Assembly (NCBI GenBank): GCA_001296005.1
Contig: LJHR01000008.1
Span: 124,001 to 188,000 of the forward strand
DNA: 64,000 nt
Direction: 5' to 3'
Origin: an alpha proteobacterium AAP38
GTDB lineage: Bacteria; Pseudomonadota; Alphaproteobacteria; Azospirillales; Azospirillaceae
Part shown: one piece after another, positions 1 through 7,938 of the stretch
Layout: every line of letters starts with the position of its first letter
Numbering within the stretch: position 1 is the first letter of the stretch
Translations under genes and position numbers: made by a program
The notes under the pieces: generated by a model
Told to the model about the DNA's origin: nothing
Database searches by the model: none
What the model saw: the letters and a program-made list of their open reading frames with translations, nothing else

Positions 1-336
1 CAGGGCAACCGGGACCGGCATCCAGGGCGGGCTGGCCGCCACGAATTTTGCCGGCGGCGGGTCATCTCCGCCGGACAGATCGGCACGGCGCTGTTCGTCG
101 GGCAGGGCAGCCAGCGTGGCCGGTGCCTCCGACAGGGTGGTGCGCAGACCGGGACCACTTGCCGTCAGCCCTTCGCGCGCCCGATCCCCTTCGCCCCCGC
201 CCAGCCCGGCCAGAACGCCGGCACAGGCCAGCAGCACCAGCAGTGCCAGCGCCTTCACCCGGTCAGACCATTGGCCGATGGCCCCGCGCGGGCGCGGGTC
301 GGCAAGGTCAGGATGCGGGTGGGCGGGATCGGTCAT
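1..336 (-). CDS. Hypothetical membrane-anchored protein, cut by the window edge
   Basis: An open frame runs on the minus strand from an ATG at 336 to the left edge without a stop (112 codons visible). The N-terminus (MTDPAHPHPD) is Pro/Asp-rich and hydrophilic. It is followed by one hydrophobic segment at about residues 29-46 (LALLVLLACAGVLAGLGG), then a Gly/Ala/Pro-rich soluble stretch. This suggests a single-pass inner-membrane protein with a short cytoplasmic head. It lies 44 bp downstream of the globin gene on the same strand, so the two may be co-transcribed. I do not recognise the family, and the C-terminal domain lies outside the window. Confidence 0.55.
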   Translation of the reverse strand, partial: MTDPAHPHPDLADPRPRGAIGQWSDRVKALALLVLLACAGVLAGLGGGEGDRAREGLTASGPGLRTTLSEAPATLAALPDEQRRADLSGGDDPPPAKFVAASPPWMPVPVAL

Positions 337-380
337 GGCGTCAAGATGGGGGTTGGCGGGGCCGGACGCAAGGCCCGGCT

Positions 381-779
381 TCAAACGCCGCGCGCCATGG
401 CAATGCCCTGCTGCAACGCCTCCCCCATCCGGGCGGCCTTGTCGCGCAGGAAGGCGGCGGCAGGCGGAGTGAACAGCCGGTCCGTGCTCTGTCCGAACAG
501 GTCCAGCCAGCGCTGGAAATGCGCGGCATCCAGGCCGGGAATACCCGCATGCACCTGCATGGGCCGGCCCCCATATCGCCCCGTGCCCATGGTCACCGAC
601 GACCAGAAATCATGAACACGGCGCAGATGGGCGGCCCATTCCTCGTCCCCATCCCCCACCATGGTCTGGAACATTGGCCCCAGCAGGGGGTCCAGGCGGG
701 CGGCCGCATAGAATTCGATGAGCAGCACCGTCAGGCTGTCATCATCAATGCGGGCATAGGGCGGGCGGGTGCTCATCAT
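381..779 (-). CDS. Group III truncated hemoglobin (2/2 globin)
   Basis: A 132-residue protein with the size and pattern of group III truncated globins: an N-terminal helix with IDDDSLTVLLIEFYA, the DPLLGPMF segment, a WAAHLRRVHDFW helix, a conserved PMQVHAGIPGL loop preceding the proximal-His helix, and FQRWLDLF. Such proteins bind heme and are linked to oxygen, NO or peroxide chemistry in microaerobic bacteria. The first two codons are both ATG (779 and 776), so the exact start is open by one residue. The downstream neighbour on the same strand is an unrecognised membrane protein. Assignment rests on motif recognition. Confidence 0.85.
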   Translation of the reverse strand: MMSTRPPYARIDDDSLTVLLIEFYAAARLDPLLGPMFQTMVGDGDEEWAAHLRRVHDFWSSVTMGTGRYGGRPMQVHAGIPGLDAAHFQRWLDLFGQSTDRLFTPPAAAFLRDKAARMGEALQQGIAMARGV

Positions 780-886
780 GGCACGATCCTAACCTGCCGC
801 GATTTCCCCCAGCTTTGTCCGCGCGGACGGTTTGCGTTGCGCGTTGCGCTTGCCTACAATCAGCGGAACAACAAACGGATGCATCC

Positions 887-1837
887 ATGCCCCGCGGCGA
901 TCTGTTCTCCCCGCTCGACCCTTTTCAGACCGGCCGGTTGCAGGTCGATGATGTTCATAACCTTTACTGGGAACAGAGCGGCAATCCCGATGGCGTGCCC
1001 GTGCTGTTCCTGCACGGTGGGCCGGGGGCCGGCGCCTCGCCCACTCATCGCCGGTTTTTCGACCCCACCTTCTACCGCATCATCATCTTGGATCAGCGCG
1101 GGGCCGGTCGTTCCACGCCGCTGGGCGACCTGCGCAACAATGATATCCCGCATCTGGTGGGCGATCTGGAGGCGGTGCGCGCGCATCTGGGCATCGACCG
1201 CTGGATGGTGTTCGGCGGCTCCTGGGGCTCCACCCTGTCCATCGCCTATGCGGAGGCGCATCCCGACCGGGTGATCGGTCTGGTGCTGCGCGGCATCTTC
1301 CTGATGCGCCGGTCGGAGATCGACTGGTTCCTCTATGGGATGAAGCAGATTTTCCCGGAAGCGTGGAACCATTTCAACGCCTATATCCCCGTGGCCGAAC
1401 GCGATGATCTGCTGGAGGCCTACTGGAAGCGGCTGACCCATCCCGACCCGGCCATCCACCTGCCCGCCGCGCGGGTGTGGAGCATGTATGAAGGTTCCTG
1501 TTCGACCCTGATGCCCAGCCCGGAACTGGTGTCCGCCTCCGGCGAAGATAATCACGCCCTGGGGCTGGCGCGGATCGAGGCGCATTATTTCCGCAACAAC
1601 ATGCTGGACCCGGAAGACAAGCTGCTGCGCGATATCCGGGCGATCCGGCATATCCCCGCCGTCATCGTGCAGGGCCGCTACGACATTGTCTGCCCCATCC
1701 GCACTGCCGACGAATTGCACCGCGCCTGGCCGGAAGCCGACTATATCATCGTGCCCGACGCCGGCCACAGCGCCATGGAACCCGGCGTCCGCATGGCCCT
1801 GGTGCAGGCGACAGAGCGGTTCAAGACCCTGCGCTAA
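887..1837 (+). CDS. pip: Proline iminopeptidase (peptidase S33)
   Basis: A 316-residue alpha/beta hydrolase that releases N-terminal proline from peptides in the cytoplasm. Family marks are in order: an N-terminal LFSPLDPFQTGRL, the oxyanion motif HGGPGAG, DQRGAGRS, the nucleophile elbow GGSWGS with the catalytic Ser, the cap region with WSMYEGS, the acid in the GRYDIVCP loop, and the His in DAGHSAM near the C-terminus. The ATG at 887 matches the usual family N-terminus, whereas an upstream in-frame start at 815 would add 24 unrelated residues. It is transcribed divergently from the globin gene. Confidence 0.93.
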   Translation: MPRGDLFSPLDPFQTGRLQVDDVHNLYWEQSGNPDGVPVLFLHGGPGAGASPTHRRFFDPTFYRIIILDQRGAGRSTPLGDLRNNDIPHLVGDLEAVRAHLGIDRWMVFGGSWGSTLSIAYAEAHPDRVIGLVLRGIFLMRRSEIDWFLYGMKQIFPEAWNHFNAYIPVAERDDLLEAYWKRLTHPDPAIHLPAARVWSMYEGSCSTLMPSPELVSASGEDNHALGLARIEAHYFRNNMLDPEDKLLRDIRAIRHIPAVIVQGRYDIVCPIRTADELHRAWPEADYIIVPDAGHSAMEPGVRMALVQATERFKTLR

Positions 1838-1858
1838 CTACGATGGAGCTTGTTCCCG

Positions 1859-2404
1859 CTAGCTCTTGAGCGCTTCCACCGCCGCCCGCAGTAGGGAAAT
1901 TTCCTCCTTCTGCTGGCGCAGTAGGGCTTCAAGCTCATCTGTTCGCAGCCGGTCCAGTTTTTCGTGCAGGGCCATAATCTCCAACTCGGCCTTCAGGTTG
2001 ATCTCGTAGTCCATGTTGGCCTGGATGCGGTCCTTCGCGGCCTGCCGGTTCTGCGACATCATGATGATGGGGGCCTGTAAGGCGGCCAGGGTGGACAGCA
2101 TCAGGTTCAGCAGGATGAACGGATAGGGGTCCCAGGCGAAACCCCAGATGGCGGCATTCAGCGCCATCCAGACCGCCATGCAGAGGCCGAATCCGATCAC
2201 AAAGGACCAGGACCCACCCACCGACGCCACCTTGTCGGCCAGCCGGTCACCGAAGGTCATGGAGGCTTCGAAGTCGGAATGGCTGTTGCGGGAAATGGCC
2301 TGACGGTGGGCGATGCGGGACAGCACGCGGCGTTCCCGGTCTGACAAGACGGTTTCGCCCTGGGTCAGAAGCTGTTCGGCCAGTTGCCGGATTTCGTCGT
2401 TCAT
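1859..2404 (-). CDS. DUF1003 membrane protein
   Basis: A 181-residue protein with the DUF1003 pattern: a soluble N-terminus, a conserved FGDRLADKVASVGGSW block at about residues 50-65, two transmembrane helices (about 66-85 and 95-115) separated by a WDPYPFILLN turn, then SQNRQAAKDRIQANMDYEINLKAELEI and a C-terminal coiled coil. Function is unknown; some members are described as cyclic-nucleotide or Mg-related membrane proteins without firm biochemistry. It starts only 3 bp after addB ends, in the place where addA is normally found, and may be translated from the same transcript. Confidence 0.88.
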   Translation of the reverse strand: MNDEIRQLAEQLLTQGETVLSDRERRVLSRIAHRQAISRNSHSDFEASMTFGDRLADKVASVGGSWSFVIGFGLCMAVWMALNAAIWGFAWDPYPFILLNLMLSTLAALQAPIIMMSQNRQAAKDRIQANMDYEINLKAELEIMALHEKLDRLRTDELEALLRQQKEEISLLRAAVEALKS

Positions 2405-2407
2405 CCC

Positions 2408-5400
2408 TTAACCCTCTGCTTCACCTCCGCCTCCCGCGGACCATTCCTTGATGCGGGCCAGGTGGGCGTAGTCGGTATATTTGGGTGCCCAGGTGGGGCG
2501 CGGCTGGCTGTGATAGGGCATGTCGGGATCATCGAACTGGTGGATCAGGTCCAGCAGGCCTTCGCGCGCTTCCACCGCCAGGGCCGCCGGGTCCTCCTTC
2601 AGCACCTGGATGGTACCGGCGGGATCGCCGCCCGACAGACGCCAATATTCCAACCCATCCACGGGGGCGGGTTTCAGATGCTCAAACCCGCCACGGCTGG
2701 CGATCAGCGCCTCCAGCGGTAATTGTGGGGCCTTGCCAAGCCGCACTTCCTTGCCCGTGGGCGGGCTGCCGGTCTTGTAATCGATCAGAACCAGACCGCC
2801 GGTGGGCGTGCGATCAATGCGGTCGGCCTTGGCCGTCAGGATGAAGTCGCCGCCGGGGCCGGTAAGGGTGATGCGGCCCGTCACCTCGGTCGCCAGCGGC
2901 TTGATGGTACGCCGCCGCTCCGTCTCCTGCGCCACGAACCATTCCGCCACCCGCTCAAACCGCGGCCACCAGAAGGCGGCCACGCCCGGCTGGTCCAGCA
3001 GGTCACCGAACGCCCCACGCCCGATGGCGATCAGTTCGCCCAGCGGGTCCGGCGGCAGCGTGTCGGGATATTGGCGGACGAACAGGTCCAGCGCCTTGTG
3101 GATGATTTCCCCCCGCTCTGCCGCGCCCGGATCGGCATCAATAGGGTCCAGGGCGGACAGGTCCAGCACCTTGGCCGCATAGATGGCATAGGGGTCGCGC
3201 ATCCAGGTTTCGATCTGGGTGACGGACAGACGGCGGGGCCGGGCCGACAGGGGCGGCTTCGGGGCGGGGGCAAGGCAGGGGCGCACCTGGGAGGGGCGGT
3301 CCAGCGCCTGCCACAGGCCGCGCCAGTAATCGCCATCCGCCTCAATCCGCCCACGCAGGCCCGCCTTGTCCAGCACCGTATCCAGCCGCAGAAGCCAGCG
3401 TGACGGCACGGTCGGCGTGCCCTCCACCCGTTCCGACCGGGTCAGGTACAGGGTCTTCGCACCGCACGACGTCGCGAAATCATGGGCGGCCTGTCCAACC
3501 ATGCGTTCAGGTGCCGGCAGGCCAAAATCCCGGCGCATGGGGCGCGACATCCAGGGGTCGGGCGGCGGGGCCGGGGGCCATGTCCCCTCATTCAGCCCGG
3601 CCAGGACCATCACGTCAAATTGCTGCAACCGGGCCTCCATCAGGCCCAGCACATGCAGGCGCGGATGCAGGCCGAAGGCAGAACGCACGGCCTTGCCGGC
3701 GATCAGCACCTCCATCAGGCCCGCATAATCCTTGCCGCCCAGCGGCGGGTAACCATCCGCCGCCTCGCGCAGTTCATCAATGAACTTGGCGGCGGCCTCT
3801 CCATCCTTGTCGCGCCAAAGACGGTCGGACCCGGTCTCCCCCTCCAGTGCCGCCAGCGCCTCTGCCGCCCCGACATGCAGGCGCAGCCAGTCGGACAGGG
3901 GACGTTCCTCACCATCCGCGACCGCTGCCGCCAGACCACCCATGGCGGCATCCAGCCGGTCCACCATGGATAGCAGGTCGTCGCGGATGCTGGGGTTGGT
4001 GATGCGGCGGCGCTTGTCGGCGGCGTCCGATGCCATGAAGCGGATGGCGTGGCGCAACCCTTCCAAACCGGCGGGCGGGCGGGGGCCGCGCAGGATGGCG
4101 GTTTCCAGCAACCGCGCCTGCCGCCGCAACTGCCCCGCCGGCCAGCCGGCCCCCGCCATCGGGTGTTTCAGCAGCGACAGTAACGGGATGGGTGCCCCCT
4201 GTACCGCTGTATCCATGATCAGACGCAGATAGGACCCGACCGGTGTCTGGGCCAGGGGGCGGCCCGCACTGTCATCCACCCTGATGTCCCAGCGGCGCAG
4301 TTCGGTGGCAACGCGGCGGGCCAGATTGCGGTCAGGCGTGACCAGGGCCGCCGTCTGTCCCGGCATTTCCAGCGCCTGACGCAGGATCAGGGCGATGATG
4401 CCGGCCTCTTCCTGTGGTGTTGCGGCATCGATGCGCGTCAGGCTGGACAGCGCGGTGGGGTCCAGCGCCCCCAGATCACGCCAGGCCTCCGTCGTGCCGG
4501 CGGGGCGCAATGCCTCTGCAATCAGGGCCGTGCGGGCGGGCGGACAGGACGGGGCGACGCCGACGGCAAGGGGCCAGTCCGGCACCTGATCGCGCGTCAC
4601 GCCGATCCGGTCGATCAGTTGCTTCAGGCCGAATTGCGGATGGGCATCGTCCAGCGCCGCCCAGGTCGCGTCATCACATTCCCGGTCCAGCCCCGGCAGC
4701 ACCACGGAGCCCGTGGGCAGGCGCGCGATGGTGGCCAGCAGTTCGGCGGTGGCGGGGATGGAGCCGGTGGAGCCGGCGGCGATGATCGGGTGCGTGGGTG
4801 GGGCCGCGCGCAGGGCCGCCGCATAGGCCAGCAGGCGGTTATTGCGCTCTTGCGCCGGGTCCACGGCCCCTTCGGCGGCCAGGATGGCGGGCCATTGATC
4901 GACGATGATCGACAGGAAGGACAGGGTCACCTGCCAATGTTCGGCATAATCATCGGGGACCAGACTGTGCAGCCGGTCGAACCCCACCCCTTCCGTCTGC
5001 GTCTGGTCCAGCAGCTTGGCCAGTTCGCGGGCCAGCCGTGCCGCCTGGGCACGCGTTTTGGCAAAGCGGTCGCCGGCGGCGGCGATGGCGCGGGCCAGCA
5101 GCAATTGCCGCCGCAAGGGTGCAATGGCGGGGGGCAGGTCCAGGCCGCCCGCCTTGCCCGTCACCCCATCCATCATCAGCGAAACCTCGTCCCCATCGAC
5201 ATCGCCCAGCGGGGCCATGCGGGGCAGCAGGATGGGCCGCCCACCCGACAGGCGCAAAAACGCCTCCCGCAGTGACCGGACGGCGCGCGCGGTGGGCAGC
5301 AGCACCGTGAACCGGTTCAGTGCCAGCGCATCCCCGCCCGCCTGTTCCCACAGACCCGCCGCCAGCGCATCGACAAAGGGCAGGTTGGGCGCCAGGGTGA

Positions 5401-5431
5401 AAACGCTGGCGGGCGGCGGGGTATGGGACAT
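2408..5431 (-). CDS. addB: Double-strand break repair protein AddB
   Basis: A 1007-residue protein of the alphaproteobacterial AddB family, the second nuclease/helicase-like subunit of the AddAB complex that processes double-strand ends for RecA loading. The N-terminal region resembles an inactive UvrD-type helicase (FTVLLPTARAVRSL, then ALVTPDRNLARRVATELRRW). The C-terminal third carries the PD-(D/E)xK nuclease core with LIDYKTG as the metal-binding motif and TQIETWMRDPYAIYA before it. The start overlaps the murU stop (TGATG), so translation is probably coupled. Its partner addA, normally directly downstream, is absent; a DUF1003 gene follows. Confidence 0.95.
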   Translation of the reverse strand: MSHTPPPASVFTLAPNLPFVDALAAGLWEQAGGDALALNRFTVLLPTARAVRSLREAFLRLSGGRPILLPRMAPLGDVDGDEVSLMMDGVTGKAGGLDLPPAIAPLRRQLLLARAIAAAGDRFAKTRAQAARLARELAKLLDQTQTEGVGFDRLHSLVPDDYAEHWQVTLSFLSIIVDQWPAILAAEGAVDPAQERNNRLLAYAAALRAAPPTHPIIAAGSTGSIPATAELLATIARLPTGSVVLPGLDRECDDATWAALDDAHPQFGLKQLIDRIGVTRDQVPDWPLAVGVAPSCPPARTALIAEALRPAGTTEAWRDLGALDPTALSSLTRIDAATPQEEAGIIALILRQALEMPGQTAALVTPDRNLARRVATELRRWDIRVDDSAGRPLAQTPVGSYLRLIMDTAVQGAPIPLLSLLKHPMAGAGWPAGQLRRQARLLETAILRGPRPPAGLEGLRHAIRFMASDAADKRRRITNPSIRDDLLSMVDRLDAAMGGLAAAVADGEERPLSDWLRLHVGAAEALAALEGETGSDRLWRDKDGEAAAKFIDELREAADGYPPLGGKDYAGLMEVLIAGKAVRSAFGLHPRLHVLGLMEARLQQFDVMVLAGLNEGTWPPAPPPDPWMSRPMRRDFGLPAPERMVGQAAHDFATSCGAKTLYLTRSERVEGTPTVPSRWLLRLDTVLDKAGLRGRIEADGDYWRGLWQALDRPSQVRPCLAPAPKPPLSARPRRLSVTQIETWMRDPYAIYAAKVLDLSALDPIDADPGAAERGEIIHKALDLFVRQYPDTLPPDPLGELIAIGRGAFGDLLDQPGVAAFWWPRFERVAEWFVAQETERRRTIKPLATEVTGRITLTGPGGDFILTAKADRIDRTPTGGLVLIDYKTGSPPTGKEVRLGKAPQLPLEALIASRGGFEHLKPAPVDGLEYWRLSGGDPAGTIQVLKEDPAALAVEAREGLLDLIHQFDDPDMPYHSQPRPTWAPKYTDYAHLARIKEWSAGGGGEAEG

Positions 5432-6171
5432 CAGGGCACGACCTCACGGCTGGCCGGGGCCTGCAAATGACCATCGACCAGGGGCACGGCGCCCGGCGTG
5501 CCGACATGGTACCAGTTGCCCTCATGCCGGACACCGAACAGGCGGCCCGCCGCCTCCGCCCGCTGCCACAGCAGCAAGTTGGAAAAGGCGCCATCCGGTG
5601 TGTCGGTGAACTGTGCCGCCGTCATGATCGACACGCCGGCCATCACGAAGGGCGACACCTCCAGGTCTGGGCGCTGCGACAGGCGGCCATCGGGGTCCAT
5701 CAGGTAATCGCCGCGCCCGTCATAGCCGATGGCGCTGGGCGTCGGTGTGACCAGCAGCAGACTGTCCATCAGGTCGGGGTTCCAGGCATCGGCCAGGCGG
5801 CGTAATGCCGGGACCGGCCCGTCCAGCCAGACGATATCGGCATTAACCACGAAGAATGGATCATCACCCAGCAGCGGCAGGGCATGCTTCACGCCGCCGC
5901 CAGTTTCCAGCTGCGTCTCTTCGCGCGACAGGGTCAGTTTCAGGTTTCGGCGGGGGTTGGCCGCCAGATGCGCTTCGATCTTATCGGCCAGCCAATGGGC
6001 ATTCACCACCGCCTCTTCCACGCCGACGGCTTCCAGCCGGTCCAGCGCGTGATCCAGCATGGTGCGGCCACCCACGGTCACCAGCGGCTTGGGCGTTTCC
6101 AACGTGATCGGGCGCATGCGCAGGCCCAGACCCGCCGCCAGCACCATCGCCCGCTTGGGCATGAAGGACAT
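5431..6171 (-). CDS. murU: Sugar nucleotidyltransferase, MurU-like (N-acetylmuramate alpha-1-phosphate uridylyltransferase)
   Basis: A 246-residue nucleotidyltransferase beginning MSFMPKRAMVLAAGLG, with the glycine-rich NTP-binding loop LAAGLGLRMRP and the following KPLVTVGG. Further on are ETGGGVKHALP and VVNADIVW, which carries the metal-binding Asp. In Pseudomonas the homolog converts MurNAc-1-phosphate to UDP-MurNAc, recycling peptidoglycan sugars and bypassing the fosfomycin target. Its neighbour amgK (the MurNAc kinase) lies just upstream in the same orientation, which supports the assignment. The ATG at 6171 has GGAG nine bases upstream; a TTG at 6186 is an alternative. The stop overlaps the addB start. 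Confidence 0.88.
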   Translation of the reverse strand: MSFMPKRAMVLAAGLGLRMRPITLETPKPLVTVGGRTMLDHALDRLEAVGVEEAVVNAHWLADKIEAHLAANPRRNLKLTLSREETQLETGGGVKHALPLLGDDPFFVVNADIVWLDGPVPALRRLADAWNPDLMDSLLLVTPTPSAIGYDGRGDYLMDPDGRLSQRPDLEVSPFVMAGVSIMTAAQFTDTPDGAFSNLLLWQRAEAAGRLFGVRHEGNWYHVGTPGAVPLVDGHLQAPASREVVP

Positions 6172-6192
6172 GGAATCGTACTCCAACTTTAG

Positions 6193-7197
6193 TCAACGCC
6201 CCAGAATATGCGGCACGGCACCGTCAGGGGGCAAATGTTGATCCGTGAAACTTTGTAACGGCGACAAAAGCGGATGCGCGATGGCCGTCCGGAACTGTCC
6301 CCAGACGCGGGACAGGAAGGCCAGTTGCTTTGCCTTGCCCCCGCCCGCCGCCAGTTGTGCCACACGGCCCAGGATGCGGGCATGGCGCATGGCACCCATC
6401 ACGGCGTAACTGGCCAGGAAAGCATCGCGCGACAGGCCGGGCATGGACGCCAGATAGCGGTCGATCATCGCCGCCTGGATATCGTCCGGCACATCGCGCC
6501 GCGCATCCTGCAACAGCGACAGCAGATCATAACTGACCGGCCCGACGCCGCCATCCTGCACATCCAGCAGACCACAGGCCCGCACGCCTGGACGGTCCAG
6601 CCGCATCAGGTTGCCAGGATGATAATCGCGCAGCAGCAGGCTGTCGGGTACGATGCCCAGCACATGGGTAAGCACCGTCACCCAAGCCTGATCCAGCGCA
6701 TGCCGCCCCGCCGGGGTCAGCGGATTGCCCGCTGCATCCAGATAGGCATCGCCGAACAGCGCCACCTGTCTGGTGAACAGGGACAGGTCATAGCGCTGCA
6801 CATCCGGGGCGATACCGGGATCAAAGCGTTGATGCAGGTGCGACAGGACATCGGTCGCGACACCGTAAAGCGGCCAGGCATCGTCCCCGCGTTCCAGCAG
6901 GGCGGCGAAACTGTCATCCCCGAAATCTTCCAGCAGCAGCAGGCCCTGACCCTGATCCTCCGCAAAGATCACGGGGGCCGACAGGTCCACATCCCGCAGC
7001 AGACCGCACAGGCGCACGAAGGGCGGCACCTGCCCTGCACCGTCGCCCGCCGCATCCATCAGGATGGCCTTCGCCCCATCGGGCCGCCTCAGCCGTTCAT
7101 AGCGCCGCGTGGACCAATCGGCCCCCATCGATGCCCGGTGGGCATCCGCCCAGCCGGCGTGGGCCAGGAAGGCTCCGATCACTTCATCCCGCATCAT
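6193..7197 (-). CDS. amgK: Phosphotransferase, AmgK-like (N-acetylmuramate/N-acetylglucosamine kinase)
   Basis: A 334-residue APH-fold kinase. The visible core is LLRDYHPGNLM (catalytic loop, HxxN type) followed by GLLDVQDGGVGPVSYDLLSLLQD, whose DxQD supplies the Mg-binding Asp, and an N-terminal LLLLEDFGDDSF. In the recycling pathway AmgK phosphorylates the anomeric hydroxyl of MurNAc for MurU, whose gene follows 21 bp downstream. Two in-frame ATG codons (7197, 7194) follow GGGAG; a TTG at 7218 is less likely. The tsaE-amgK gap is filled by a structured repeat, whose edge lies between the ribosome binding site and the start. Confidence 0.87.
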   Translation of the reverse strand: MMRDEVIGAFLAHAGWADAHRASMGADWSTRRYERLRRPDGAKAILMDAAGDGAGQVPPFVRLCGLLRDVDLSAPVIFAEDQGQGLLLLEDFGDDSFAALLERGDDAWPLYGVATDVLSHLHQRFDPGIAPDVQRYDLSLFTRQVALFGDAYLDAAGNPLTPAGRHALDQAWVTVLTHVLGIVPDSLLLRDYHPGNLMRLDRPGVRACGLLDVQDGGVGPVSYDLLSLLQDARRDVPDDIQAAMIDRYLASMPGLSRDAFLASYAVMGAMRHARILGRVAQLAAGGGKAKQLAFLSRVWGQFRTAIAHPLLSPLQSFTDQHLPPDGAVPHILGR

Positions 7198-7201
7198 GCG
7201 T

Positions 7202-7324
7202 ATACCAATCTCCCTCAAACGCCGGGCGCTGCCATCCGGCAGCTTGGCTCACGGCGCACAGGCGCCGGGCTGGCCGTCGCCAGCCTCCAATTTGCCGAGG
7301 GTTTAACCCTCGGCAAATTGGTAT
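7202..7324 (-). repeat. Structured intergenic repeat, copy 1
   Basis: A 123-bp element sits between tsaE and amgK. It contains a perfect inverted repeat at 7287-7321 (17-bp arms around a single T at 7304). Its outer ends are 8-bp inverted repeats, ATACCAAT at 7202-7209 and ATTGGTAT at 7317-7324. Small GC-rich stems lie in the middle (for example GCTGCC/GGCAGC at 7228-7243). A core at 7213-7250, read on the minus strand, resembles the core of the element at 50136-50217. It looks like a REP- or MITE-type extragenic element. It overlaps the tsaE stop codon. Confidence 0.75.
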
Positions 7325-7776
7325 CATATCCCCGCCACGCGTGCTTCCCAGGCGCCATGGCCCGTAATGACCACCTGCCGCGCCGTCGGCCCGTCCAAGG
7401 TCAGTTGCACATCCAGCCGGTCACGCGGCAGCAGCGGACCCAGCCGTTCCGACCATTCGACCAGGGCGCAGGCTTCGCGTGCTTCTTCCCACCCCAGTTC
7501 CACCACCTCCCCCGGATCGGTCAGGCGGTAAAGGTCGAAATGCCAGATGGGCGGCGTCAGGTGTTCATAGGTCTGGACCAGGGTGAAGGTCGGGCTTGGC
7601 ACCTCCTCGCTCTCATCGCCGGCCAGATGGCGGATCAGGAACCGGGCCAGCGCCGTCTTGCCGGCACCAAGGTCACCGCGCAGGGTCACCACATCGCCGG
7701 CCCGCAGATGCGGGGCCAGACGTGCCGCCAGTGCCTTGGTCGCGGCCTCATCGGCAAGGGAAAGGGTCAGAGTCAT
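7324..7776 (-). CDS. tsaE: tRNA threonylcarbamoyladenosine biosynthesis ATPase TsaE
   Basis: A 150-residue P-loop ATPase needed for the t6A37 modification of ANN-decoding tRNAs, working with TsaB and TsaD in the cytoplasm. The Walker A motif GDLGAGKT is at residues 34-41, followed by the family blocks SPTFTLVQTYE (about 61-71), HFDLYRL (79-85) and EWSERLG (107-113). The ATG at 7776 gives the usual family length; longer readings upstream run into the divergent reductase promoter. It is the first gene of the tsaE-amgK-murU-addB block. Confidence 0.95.
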   Translation of the reverse strand: MTLTLSLADEAATKALAARLAPHLRAGDVVTLRGDLGAGKTALARFLIRHLAGDESEEVPSPTFTLVQTYEHLTPPIWHFDLYRLTDPGEVVELGWEEAREACALVEWSERLGPLLPRDRLDVQLTLDGPTARQVVITGHGAWEARVAGI

Positions 7777-7938
7777 TCGAGGTGGCTTTCCAGGATCATG
7801 ACCCCAGACTCCGACAAAAGACCCCCGCACCGCAAGGGGCGACGCAATCCCGCATCCGCGCATCCGCACTTGCCATCGTGCGCGAAACGCGGCACCAAAC
7901 CCGCCAGTCGTGATGTCCGCCCGATGGGGAGCGTTTGC

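Noticed and set aside
48-1274. Long plus-strand open frame (408 codons) over the globin gene and into pip
   Set aside because: It runs antisense to a clear globin and out of frame with pip; its composition is Arg/Pro-rich with no family pattern, typical of shadow frames in high-GC DNA.
6274-7923. Upstream extension of the ferredoxin reductase frame by about 550 codons
   Set aside because: It is antisense to amgK and tsaE and unlike any protein family; the ribosome binding site at 7926-7931 places the true start at 7939.
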